A stretch of 20,410 bases of DNA from ZC4RG30 sp964632365 (GTDB lineage: Bacteria > Pseudomonadota > Gammaproteobacteria > Steroidobacterales > Steroidobacteraceae): positions 1 to 20,410 of the forward strand of contig CAZWDR010000048.1 of the NCBI GenBank assembly GCA_964632365.1, given 5' to 3'. Every line of letters starts with the position of its first letter. The first letter of the stretch is position 1. The notes below the pieces were generated by a model. That model was not told the DNA's origin. It saw only the letters and a list, made by a program, of their open reading frames with translations, and made no database searches. The translations under genes and the position numbers were made by a program. Below are positions 11,758 through 19,954 of this stretch, piece by piece.

Positions 11758-11811
11758 GTGGATGCTGCGGATCCGGCGCGGTCAGTCGATCAACAACGAG
11801 GGGGATGGCGG

Positions 11812-12345
11812 ATGAAGACATGGATTGCAGGTGGCGTGCTCGCCGGATTGTGCGTCGCGGGGACGGGCTGCAGCCCGGCCGTCCAGGATCCGGCCGCGCA
11901 GCTGGATCCCGCAGTGGTCAGCCAGGCCATGGACCGCTGGCAGATCGAGGAGCTGCTGTGGCGCTATGCGCGCACGCTCGATTCGGCCGATGCCGATGGC
12001 TACGCGGCGGTGTTCACCGAAGACGGCACCTTCGACGCCGGCGTGATGCGCATGGAAGGACGCGAGGCCCTGCACAAGTTCGTCGCGGACCTGGGTGCCT
12101 CGCGCGCGCAGCGCGCCGCGAACGGGGAGCCGCCGGGCGGCACGCTGCACATGACCGCCAACCACCACATCGAATTCACCGGACCGGACAGCGCGACCGT
12201 GCACTCGTACTGGGTGACGATGTTCCCCCCCGCCGGCGCGGACGCGCCAGCGCGTGTCGGGGCGGTGGGCCGTGCGGAGGATGAGCTGGTGCGTGTCGAT
12301 GGCCGCTGGCTGATCAAGACACGCAACGTCGCGCCGCAGGACTGA
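11812..12345 (+). CDS. SnoaL/NTF2-like domain protein, putative lipoprotein
   Basis: The protein has 177 residues. The ATG at 11812 follows GAGGGGG with 7-base spacing and gives a proper signal peptide (MKTWIAGGVLAGLCVAGTGC); an in-frame ATG at 11758 would spoil it. C20 sits in a lipobox-like GTGC, weak at -3, so lipidation is probable rather than certain. The mature part matches the SnoaL_4/NTF2-like cone fold: an initial helix IEELLWRYARTLDSADADGY, then AVFTEDGTFDAG, a central TANHHIEFTG strand and a C-terminal RVDGRWLIKTRNV. Members include small hydratases, isomerases and binding proteins; no catalytic assignment is possible here. It lies 54 bases after the quinohaemoprotein gene, before a strong hairpin, so both probably share a transcript and a compartment. 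Confidence 0.8.
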   Translation: MKTWIAGGVLAGLCVAGTGCSPAVQDPAAQLDPAVVSQAMDRWQIEELLWRYARTLDSADADGYAAVFTEDGTFDAGVMRMEGREALHKFVADLGASRAQRAANGEPPGGTLHMTANHHIEFTGPDSATVHSYWVTMFPPAGADAPARVGAVGRAEDELVRVDGRWLIKTRNVAPQD

Positions 12346-12359
12346 AGGCGCCAGGGATC

Positions 12360-12397
12360 GAACCTCCGCCGGGTCCACTCGATCCCGGCGGAGGTTC
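12360..12397 (+). terminator. Strong hairpin after the quinohaemoprotein/SnoaL unit
   Basis: GAACCTCCGCCGGG (12360-12373) pairs perfectly with 12384-12397, giving a 14-base-pair stem and a 10-base loop, starting 15 bases after the stop codon. Only TTCTCT follows, so the U-tract is poor; it may be a weak intrinsic terminator or an mRNA 3'-end stabiliser. Confidence 0.65.
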
Positions 12398-12406
12398 TCT
12401 CCGGCA

Positions 12407-12430
12407 CGGCTCGCGTCTGGTAACGAGCCG
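12407..12430 (+). other. Second hairpin downstream of the terminator
   Basis: CGGCTCG (12407-12413) and CGAGCCG (12424-12430) form a perfect 7-base-pair stem with a 10-base loop, 9 bases after the first hairpin. No T-run follows. It is one of several inverted repeats that fill the 200-base gap 12346-12545, which shows no gene. Confidence 0.5.
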
Positions 12431-12462
12431 GCGCGGCGGGCGCGCGGTCCGACTCTAGGGCG

Positions 12463-12477
12463 CCTGCCGCCGGCAGG
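12463..12477 (+). repeat. Inverted repeat CCTGCC-GCC-GGCAGG
   Basis: Perfect 6-base arms around 3 bases. The TGCC/GGCA half-sites recur at 12500-12506 and 12511-12522, so this may be part of a regulator-binding cluster upstream of the MASE1 kinase rather than an RNA hairpin. Confidence 0.45.
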
Positions 12478-12482
12478 GCATC

Positions 12483-12499
12483 GGGAGTTCCCCTACGGG
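12483..12499 (+). promoter_or_regulatory. Overlapping short palindromes upstream of the MASE1 kinase
   Basis: GGGA-GT-TCCC (12483-12492) overlaps the near-palindrome CCCCTACGGG (12490-12499). The position, 47-63 bases upstream of the kinase ATG, suits an operator. Which protein binds is unknown; the FixJ-type regulator of the same operon is the first candidate. Confidence 0.4.
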
Positions 12500-12508
12500 T
12501 GCCGCCGT

Positions 12509-12537
12509 TTGGCAGATCTGCCGCCGGGCGCTAGTGT
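12509..12537 (+). promoter_or_regulatory. Candidate promoter of the MASE1 kinase operon, with an embedded 12-base palindrome
   Basis: TTGGCA (12509-12514, 5/6 match), a 17-base spacer, then TAGTGT (12532-12537, 3/6). The perfect palindrome GGCAGATCTGCC (12511-12522) overlaps the -35 element, so a bound protein would compete with polymerase. If real, transcription would start close to 12544, just before the ATG at 12546. The -10 match is poor, so this is tentative. Confidence 0.35.
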
Positions 12538-12545
12538 CGGCCGCC

Positions 12546-14123
12546 ATGCTCCGCTGGATCATCTCGCTGCTGTACGTGCTCGCCTATGTGGCGTTCGACG
12601 GCATCAGCTATGTGCAGCCGGTGCTGAAACTGGGCATCACGCCGTGGAGTCCGCAGGCCGGACTCACCGTCGCCTACCTGATGTGGCTCGGCCCGCGCTG
12701 GGCTCCGTTCACCGCGATCGCCGCGTTGCTGGCCGAGGTGCTGGTGCGTGACGCCGCGGCCGGCGTTGGCGCGCATGCGCTGGCCTCGGTGTGGATCGCG
12801 GCGACCTATGCGGGCTTTGCGATGCTGCGTGGACGGGCGCTGGCGGCCGAGGCGCTGGAGGCGCTGGCGCCGGCATTGCGCTTCCTGACTGCCGTCGTCG
12901 CGGCGGCGCTGGTGGCCGCCGTCGGCTATGTGGGCAGCTTCCTGCTGAGCGGCTCGCTGCCGCTGGACGCGGCGTTGAGCAGCCTGGTGCGCTACTGGAT
13001 CGGCGATGTGAATGGCATCCTGATGCTGACGCCACTGCTGCTGGCGATGCCGCGCGCGCGCCAGGCCGTGCGCGCGCTGCGCGAGGGCTGGACCGTGGCC
13101 GTGGCGCAGATGCTTGTCGCCGTGGTGCTGGTGTGGCTGCTGTTCGGCCTGGACGTCTCCGACGAGCAGCGCATCTTCTATCCGCTGTTCCTGCCGATGA
13201 TCTGGATCGCCATGCGGTGGGGCGCGGTTGGCGCGCTGCTGGCGGCGCTGGTGATCCAGATCGCCATCGTGGTGGCGATGCGCGACACGCCGATCGGCAC
13301 GCCCCTGCTCGACCTGCAGGTGCTCAACCTGACCCTGGCGGTGACCGGCGTGCTGCTCGGCGTCGCGGTCACCGAGCGGGCCAGGGCGCGGTCCGAGGCG
13401 CAGGAGCGCGACCGCCAGCTGGCGCGCGCGATGCGCTTCGCGGTGGCCGGCGAGATGGCCTCGGCGCTGACGCACGAGCTCAACCAGCCGATCACGGCGC
13501 TGGTCTCCTATCTGCAGGCTTCGCAGATCATGTCCGATCCGGCGACTCCCGGCACAGATGCACGCCTGGCACAGACGCTGGGCAAGGCGACGCGCGAGGC
13601 CATCCGTGCCGCGGAGGTGATGCGCCGGCTGCGTGACTTCTACCAGGGTACGGGGCCCGCGCTGCCCGGGCCCGCCGATGCGGTCGCCTGCTGCGAGTCG
13701 GTGCTCGAGCTGCTGGAGCCGCGCCTGCGCCGGCAGGGCGTGACCGTGCGCACCGTGCACGTCGCGCCGCTGCCGCCACTGGCGGCCGGGCGCACGCAGA
13801 TCGAGATGGTGCTGCACAACCTGGTGACCAATGCCATCGATGCATTGCGCACGGCCGCCGGTCCGCGTGAGCTGGTGATCGACCTGCGGGTGGATGCCGG
13901 CGGGCAGGTGACGATCGCGGTGCACGACTCGGGTCCCGGCGTGGCGGAAGATGCGCTGGCGCAGCTGTTCGAGCCATTCAACACCACCAAGCCCGACGGC
14001 ATGGGCCTGGGCCTCGCCATCAGCCGCAACCTGCTGCGCGCGCAGGGCGGCGACCTTGCCTACCGGCGCAGTGCGCTGCTCGGCGGCGCCTGCCTCGAAT
14101 TGCGTTGTCCTTCATTCCGGTAG
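12546..14123 (+). CDS. MASE1-domain membrane sensor histidine kinase
   Basis: The protein has 525 residues from the ATG at 12546; a GTG at 12534 would add four residues and cannot be excluded. About eight hydrophobic segments fill residues 1-280 and match the MASE1 sensor, including the WSPQAGL and YWIGDVNGILMLTPLLL stretches. The cytoplasmic part has a HisKA-type helix with H310 in LTHELNQPITAL and HATPase_c with HNLVTNAIDAL, DSGPGVAED and FNTTKPDGMGLGLAIS. The HELNQP box and this G2 region are typical of FixL/DctB-like kinases that pair with FixJ-type regulators, and one lies 10 bases downstream. The MASE1 ligand is not known. Its position after the quinohaemoprotein unit makes control of alcohol or carbon metabolism a reasonable guess only. 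Confidence 0.92.
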   Translation: MLRWIISLLYVLAYVAFDGISYVQPVLKLGITPWSPQAGLTVAYLMWLGPRWAPFTAIAALLAEVLVRDAAAGVGAHALASVWIAATYAGFAMLRGRALAAEALEALAPALRFLTAVVAAALVAAVGYVGSFLLSGSLPLDAALSSLVRYWIGDVNGILMLTPLLLAMPRARQAVRALREGWTVAVAQMLVAVVLVWLLFGLDVSDEQRIFYPLFLPMIWIAMRWGAVGALLAALVIQIAIVVAMRDTPIGTPLLDLQVLNLTLAVTGVLLGVAVTERARARSEAQERDRQLARAMRFAVAGEMASALTHELNQPITALVSYLQASQIMSDPATPGTDARLAQTLGKATREAIRAAEVMRRLRDFYQGTGPALPGPADAVACCESVLELLEPRLRRQGVTVRTVHVAPLPPLAAGRTQIEMVLHNLVTNAIDALRTAAGPRELVIDLRVDAGGQVTIAVHDSGPGVAEDALAQLFEPFNTTKPDGMGLGLAISRNLLRAQGGDLAYRRSALLGGACLELRCPSFR

Positions 14124-14133
14124 ACTCACCCCC

Positions 14134-14766
14134 ATGCAACCCACGGTCTATTTCGTCGACGATGATGCCTCGGTGCGCGACGCGATCTCGCTGCTGCTGT
14201 CGCTGAAGGGATTCCTCTCGCAGGTCTTCGCCAATGCCGAGACCTTCCTCGAGACCTATCGCCCGGAGTGGCGCGGCGTGCTGCTGACCGACCTGCGCAT
14301 GCCGGGGCTCAGTGGCCTTGAGCTGCAGCGCGAGCTCACCGCGCGCGGCATCCTGCTGCCGGTGGTGCTGCTGACCGCGCACGGGGACGTCAACACCACG
14401 CGCGAGGCCATGAAGGGCGGGGCGTACGACTTCATCGAGAAGCCGGTGGATGACGCCGTGCTGGTCGACGTGCTGCGCAGCGCGATCGCGCACGACGCGC
14501 AGAGCCATCGGGTCGAGACCGCGCGCCAGGTCTATCGCGACCGCTTCGAGCGGCTGACGCCACGCGAGCGGGACGTGGCGCGGCTGTTCTCGCAGGGGCT
14601 GCAGAACCGGCACATTGCCGCGCAGCTGGGCATCAGCCCGCGCACGGTCGAGGTCTACAAGGCCCGCATGATGGAAAAACTGGACTGCCGCAACCTCGCC
14701 GAGGTGCTGCGGGCGATTTCCGAGGGCATGGGCGCAACCGCCGCTGAACCAGTCAGGGAAGCCTGA
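14134..14766 (+). CDS. FixJ/LuxR-type response regulator
   Basis: The protein has 210 residues from the ATG at 14134; an open frame running back into the kinase gene is not used. The receiver (1-120) has acidic residues D9-D11, acceptor D53 in LTDLRMPGLSG, T81 and K103 (FIEKP). The C-terminal LuxR/NarL-type helix-turn-helix (about 142-196) reads LTPRERDVARLFSQG, NRHIAAQLGISPRTVEVYKA and RMMEKL. It is the probable partner of the MASE1 kinase, whose stop lies 10 bases upstream. No Shine-Dalgarno is evident; TAGACT at 14121-14126 could be a weak extra -10 element. Its last 14 bases overlap the end of the opposing phosphatase gene. Targets are unknown. Confidence 0.94.
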   Translation: MQPTVYFVDDDASVRDAISLLLSLKGFLSQVFANAETFLETYRPEWRGVLLTDLRMPGLSGLELQRELTARGILLPVVLLTAHGDVNTTREAMKGGAYDFIEKPVDDAVLVDVLRSAIAHDAQSHRVETARQVYRDRFERLTPRERDVARLFSQGLQNRHIAAQLGISPRTVEVYKARMMEKLDCRNLAEVLRAISEGMGATAAEPVREA

Positions 14767-15190
14767 CCAGCTGCCAGTGCGCCGGCGCGAACGCGGCCGC
14801 CATCGCCCCCGTCCACTGTCGTGCCAGCTGCGAGATGCCCGGATTGTGGGCGACCAGCAGCACCAGACCCGCCGATTGCCGCGCCGCGGCCTGCAGCTGT
14901 GCGGCGAGCACCGTGGCCGTGGCGTTGTACAGCGTCGCGTCGAACTGCAATGCGGTTGCCGGCAGACCCAGCTCGCCCGCGAGGATCTCGGCCGTCTGGC
15001 GCGTGCGGCGCGCGGCGCTGGCCAGCAGCAGCGTCGGTGCATGGCCGGCGGCACGGATGGCGGCAGCCGCCCGCTGCGCCTCGCGTTCACCCTCCGGCGT
15101 CAGCGGCCGGTCGAAGTCGTTGCCCTGGAATGATGGCCAGTCGGCGTGGGCATGGCGCATCAGCAGCGCTGCGGCAGGCGCGCCGGTCAC
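14753..15190 (-). CDS. SixA-like phosphohistidine phosphatase, copy 2 (last gene of the suf operon)
   Basis: The protein has 145 residues from a GTG at 15190 that overlaps the preceding stop as GTGA; an ATG at 15217 is possible but would overlap the neighbour by 31 bases. Histidine phosphatase hallmarks are LLMRHAHAD (R12-H13, catalytic His), SAARRTRQTAEI (phosphate-binding Arg) and VAHNPG (second His). The small size matches SixA, which removes phosphate from HPt histidines in E. coli. It is clearly related to the next gene upstream (GNDFDRPL versus GNEFDRPL), suggesting a tandem duplication. Its 3' end overlaps the FixJ-type regulator gene tail to tail. The substrate is unknown; small-molecule or phosphoprotein targets are both possible. 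Confidence 0.85.
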   Translation of the reverse strand: MTGAPAAALLMRHAHADWPSFQGNDFDRPLTPEGEREAQRAAAAIRAAGHAPTLLLASAARRTRQTAEILAGELGLPATALQFDATLYNATATVLAAQLQAAARQSAGLVLLVAHNPGISQLARQWTGAMAAAFAPAHWQLVRLP

Positions 15191-15639
15191 GGCGGCGGCC
15201 AGGGCAGGTAACGCCACTCCGCCGGCTGCAGCGGGGCCGCGCCGGGTTCCTGCGCCAGGAAGCGCGCAAGGTCGGTGAGCCCCGGGTTGTGCCCCACCAG
15301 CGTGACCAGCGTGTAGGGCTTGGCCAGCACGCGGATGCGGGCCTCGAGCACCTCGGGCGGCGCCTCGTGCAGTCCGTCGATGATGTGCACCTCGTCGCGC
15401 GGCACCACCAGCTCGCTCATCATGATCTCGGCCGTCTCGCGCGCGTGCCGCGTGGCGCTGACCAGCAGCGGGCCGGGATGGTGGCCGCCGCCATGCATCG
15501 CGCGCGCGGCAGCGCGGGCGGCCTCGCGACCCCGCGCACTGAGCGGACGGTCGAATTCATTGCCGGTGAAATCATCCTGCACATGCGCGTGGCGCATCAG
15601 GATCACATGGTCGGCGAACTTCGGTTCATCCTGGTTCAC
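15187..15639 (-). CDS. SixA-like phosphohistidine phosphatase, copy 1
   Basis: The protein has 150 residues from a GTG at 15639 that overlaps the sufT stop (GTGA); an ATG at 15690 would lie deep inside sufT. Motifs: VILMRHAHV (catalytic His), GNEFDRPLSARG, SATRHARETAEIMM and VGHNPGLTDLA. These match the SixA branch of the histidine phosphatase superfamily in order and spacing. The close link to the SUF genes is seen directly; a role in iron-sulfur assembly is not implied by the family and remains open. Together with its downstream paralogue it ends the operon. Confidence 0.85.
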   Translation of the reverse strand: MNQDEPKFADHVILMRHAHVQDDFTGNEFDRPLSARGREAARAAARAMHGGGHHPGPLLVSATRHARETAEIMMSELVVPRDEVHIIDGLHEAPPEVLEARIRVLAKPYTLVTLVGHNPGLTDLARFLAQEPGAAPLQPAEWRYLPWPPP

Positions 15640-16184
15640 ATCATCCCCGTCTGCAGTTGGGCCGCCGGCGACATCATGTCGCGCCGCCACGGCGGGTCAA
15701 ACACCATTTCCACGCGCGCCTCGCTGACGGTGGGGATCTGCTCGAGCTTGTCGCGCACATCCTCCACCAGCACATCGCCCATGCCGCAGCCCGGCGCGGT
15801 GAGCGTCATCTGCACATCGATGCGGCGCGTGCCGTCGTCCTTCACGGCGACCTCGCATTCATAGATCAGCCCGAGGTCCACGATGTTCACGGGGATCTCC
15901 GGGTCATAGCAGGTCTTCATCTGCTGCCACGCGAGTTCACGCACATCGTCCTCGGTGGCATTGGGCGGCAGCTCCGGTCGTTTGACCGGCTCCTTGCCGA
16001 TGGCATCGGCCTCGCTGCCCGCAAGGCGATACAGGTTGCCTTCGATGTACAGCGTGAAGCTGCCTCCCAGCGCCTGGCTGATGAAGCCGGCAAGGCCAGG
16101 CTGCAGGCGGATCGGCAGGCCCGAGGGCACCATCACCGCATCGACCTCCCGCTGGATCACGAATGATTCATGGCTGTGCGACAT
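15636..16184 (-). CDS. sufT: SufT, MIP18/DUF59-type iron-sulfur assembly protein
   Basis: The protein has 182 residues starting MSHSHESFVIQREVDAVMVP; the ATG at 16184 lies 5 bases after the sufU stop. The N-terminal part (VMVPSG, ISQALGGSFTLYIEGNLYRL) is typical of the longer SufT form. The DUF59 core follows at about 100-175: CYDPEIPVNIVDLGLIYE and LTAPGCGMGDVLVEDVRDKL, with the conserved Cys in PGCGMG. SufT proteins help mature Fe-S enzymes when demand is high; the mechanism is not settled. The C-terminus overlaps the first phosphatase gene by 4 bases. Confidence 0.92.
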   Translation of the reverse strand: MSHSHESFVIQREVDAVMVPSGLPIRLQPGLAGFISQALGGSFTLYIEGNLYRLAGSEADAIGKEPVKRPELPPNATEDDVRELAWQQMKTCYDPEIPVNIVDLGLIYECEVAVKDDGTRRIDVQMTLTAPGCGMGDVLVEDVRDKLEQIPTVSEARVEMVFDPPWRRDMMSPAAQLQTGMM

Positions 16185-16189
16185 GGCCT

Positions 16190-16626
16190 TTACTCGGTGG
16201 ACGCCACGTCGCGGCGCTCGAGCGCCGCGTTCAGCGTGTGCCAGCACAGGCTGGCGCATTTCACCCGCGCCGGGAACTCGCGCACGCCGGACAGCGCCGC
16301 CAGCTTGCCCAGGTCCGCGCTGCTGGCCGACTGCTCGGTGAGCAGCGCATGCACACGCTGGAACAGCGCGTCGATCTCGGCGCGGCTCCTGCCCTTCACC
16401 GCCTCGGTCATCATCGAGGCCGAGGCCACCGAGATGGCGCAGCCATTGCCCTCGAAGCGCAGGTCCTCCACCCGCTCGCCATCCCCGCGCAGTGTCAGCG
16501 TGAGCCGGTCGCCGCACAGCGGGTTGTGGCCCTTCGCCTCGGCGTCGTGCGGATCCAGGCGCCCGAAATTGCGCGGGTGCTTGTTGTGGTCGAGGATGAC
16601 CTCGCGGTACAGGTCGGTGAGCTGCA

Positions 16627-16627
<1 letters not shown>
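16190..16627 (-). CDS. sufU: SufU, zinc-dependent sulfur acceptor of SufS
   Basis: The protein has 145 residues. It has the U-type fold with C38 and D40 (NPLCGD), C63 (GNGCAIS) and C124 (RVKCASLC). The 61-residue distance between the second and third cysteines matches SufU (B. subtilis C66-C128) and is longer than in IscU, which lacks this insertion. SufU takes the persulfide from SufS through a zinc-bound cysteine, replacing SufE. No sufE or sufA is visible in this operon. Its ATG shares one base with the sufS stop (TGATG). An extra Cys at 128 is not part of the usual set. Confidence 0.94.
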
Positions 16628-17870
<1,243 letters not shown>

Positions 17871-17874
<4 letters not shown>

Positions 17875-19193
17875 CGCGGCGTCTCCAGCAGCTGCTGCGC
17901 GATCGAACTGCGCAGCACATCGGCGGTGGCGCGTTCGGCGGCACTGCGCAGCACCGGCGGATCGATGCCGGACAGCGAGTCCTCGAGAAACGCCCATTCC
18001 AGCAGTCCGCGCGCCACCGCCGGCTCGAGGCCCCGCGACAGCAGGTAGAACTGCATCGCCGGATCGAGCGCGCCGGTGGTCGCGCCGTGGCTGGCGCGTA
18101 CGTCGTCCGTGTGGATCTCGAGCTGCGGCCGCAGGTCGATCTCGGCGCCGGCGGTGCCCAGCAATCCCTTCAGCGACTGCTCCGAACGGGACCCTGCGGC
18201 CTTCGCGCCGATCTCGACGCGGCTGCGGCACGCGATGTGCGCATTCTCGCGCGCGATCGCCCGGAACACCTGCGCGCTGGTGGTATGCGGCACGAGGTGA
18301 TCGACCAGCAGCGAGTGATCGAGCGTGCGGCGGCCGGAGGCCACCGCCACGCCGCGCAGGCACAGGTCCGCGCCAGGGCCGAACAGCGCCGCGCGCAGCG
18401 ACGTGCGCACGGTGCGGGCGCCCAGCTGCAGCAGCGTGAGTTCATAGCGGGCATCACGGTCCACGGCCACCTGCACCGTGTCAAGGAACTGCGCGTCCTC
18501 GTCGAGCCGCTGCCAGCGCAGGTGCTGCACATGGCTGCCGGCCGCGGCGAACACCTGCACGGCCGCATTGATGGTGCCGTCGGCGCCGGTGGTGCCCAGG
18601 TGACGCTCGACCAGCACCAGCCGCACACCACTGGCGAGCTGCACTTCCAGGCGCGGATACACCGCCTGGCGGGTCTCGCCGGGAACTGCGATGAACAGCA
18701 CCTCCAGCTGCATCGACTCGCGCACGGCGAGCCGCGCGATGTCGGTGGCGAAGGCATCGTTGAGCCAGCCGAAGCGCTCATGGCGGGTGCGCTGCGGCAC
18801 CAGCGGCGGCAGCGCGGCATCGAGCGCCGCGCAGGGATCGGACAGTGCCGGCTGCAGGCGCCCGTTGGCGAACACCAGCCGGGTGTAGCCGTCCATGCGC
18901 GGCGGCAGCAGCGGCGCGATCGTGGCCTCCAGCGCAGCGGCATCGCCGGGGCCCACCGGCGCCAGCGCCGCGGACCCGAGGTAGCGCAGGTCGGCATAAC
19001 GCCACAGGTCATCGCGGATCTGCGGCAGGCCCGCGGCCAGCGCATGGTTCAGCGCCGCGCTGCGCACGCTGACCGGCAGCAGCTTCGCGTTCAGCAGCGT
19101 GGCCGAATCCATCACGGCATCGCGCAGGCGCTGCTCGTAGGCGGCATTGCTCATGCTGCCGGGCGGGGCAGCGGGGCGGGGCATGGCGCTCAT
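17871..19193 (-). CDS. sufD: SUF scaffold subunit SufD
   Basis: The protein has 440 residues, the normal size for SufD. It forms the SufBC2D scaffold that builds new Fe-S clusters in the cytoplasm. The N-terminal helical part (to about 150) is variable, as usual; the beta-helix and C-terminal region are conserved, ending in LEIHTDDVRASHGATTGALD and FYLLSRGLEPAVARGLLEWAF. H369 in ASHGAT corresponds to the SufD His needed at the SufB-SufD interface in E. coli (H360). The residue two before it is Ala where many homologues have Cys. The start ATG overlaps the sufC stop (ATGA). The first 14 residues are poorly conserved, so M14 could be an alternative start. Confidence 0.94.
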
Positions 19194-19954
19194 GCGGCCT
19201 CGTCGAGCAGCCAGTCGTAGCCGCGCTGTTCCAGCTCGCGCGCGAGGTCCGGTCCGCCGCTCTTCACGAAGCGGCCGCCAGCCAGCACGTGCACCACATC
19301 GGGCGTCACGTGGTCGAGCAGGCGCTGGTAATGCGTGACCATCAGGATCGCCCGGTCGGCGGCGCGCAGCGAATTGATGCCCTCGGCCACCACCTTCATG
19401 GCATCGATGTCGAGGCCGGAGTCGGTCTCGTCGAGCACGGCCAGGGTGGGCTGCAGCACCAGCATCTGCAGGATCTCGTTGCGTTTCTTCTCGCCGCCGG
19501 AGAAACCCTCGTTGACGCCGCGTGACAGGAAGGACTCGTCCATCTTCATCAGCGTCATGCGGTCCTTGACCAGCGACAGGAAGTCGAAGGCATCGATCTC
19601 CGGCTCGCCACGCTCGCGGCGGGCCGCGTTCATCGCCGCACGCAGCAGGTAGGCGTTGTTCACGCCGGGAATCTCCACCGGGTACTGGAAGCCCAGGAAC
19701 ACGCCCGCGCGCGCGCGCTGCTCCGGCGCCATCGCCAGCAGGTCCTGGCCCTGGTACAGCACGGTGCCGGACTGCACCGTGTAGCCGGGCTTGCCGGCCA
19801 GCACATGCGACAGCGAACTCTTGCCCGAACCGTTGGGACCCATGATGGCGTGCACCTGGCCGGCGGGCAGATCGAGGTTGATGCCGCGCAGCACCTCGCG
19901 CTCGCCGGCGCGCACGTGCAGGTCACGGATCGAAAGCAGGGGGGCAGTGGTCAT
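19190..19954 (-). CDS. sufC: SUF system ATPase SufC
   Basis: The protein has 254 residues and is a soluble ABC-type ATPase. Walker A is GPNGSGKSS (K45), a Q-loop region is FLGFQYPVEIPGV, the ABC signature is FSGGEKKR, Walker B is LAVLDETDSGLD and the switch His is in VTHYQ. The ETDSGLD form and the following DAMKVVAEGIN are diagnostic of SufC rather than transporter ATPases. ATP binding drives a rearrangement of SufB-SufD that exposes the assembly site. The ATG overlaps the sufB stop (ATGA), and its own stop overlaps the sufD start. Confidence 0.98.
   Translation of the reverse strand: MTTAPLLSIRDLHVRAGEREVLRGINLDLPAGQVHAIMGPNGSGKSSLSHVLAGKPGYTVQSGTVLYQGQDLLAMAPEQRARAGVFLGFQYPVEIPGVNNAYLLRAAMNAARRERGEPEIDAFDFLSLVKDRMTLMKMDESFLSRGVNEGFSGGEKKRNEILQMLVLQPTLAVLDETDSGLDIDAMKVVAEGINSLRAADRAILMVTHYQRLLDHVTPDVVHVLAGGRFVKSGGPDLARELEQRGYDWLLDEAA

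Noticed and set aside
17875..18363. N-terminal extension of SufS inside sufD
   Set aside because: The residues are low complexity and unlike SufS, while the ATG at 17874 overlaps the sufD stop in the same way as the other operon junctions.
18087..19220. A 377-codon plus-strand open frame opposite sufD
   Set aside because: Antisense shadow with no family signature and no ribosome site.
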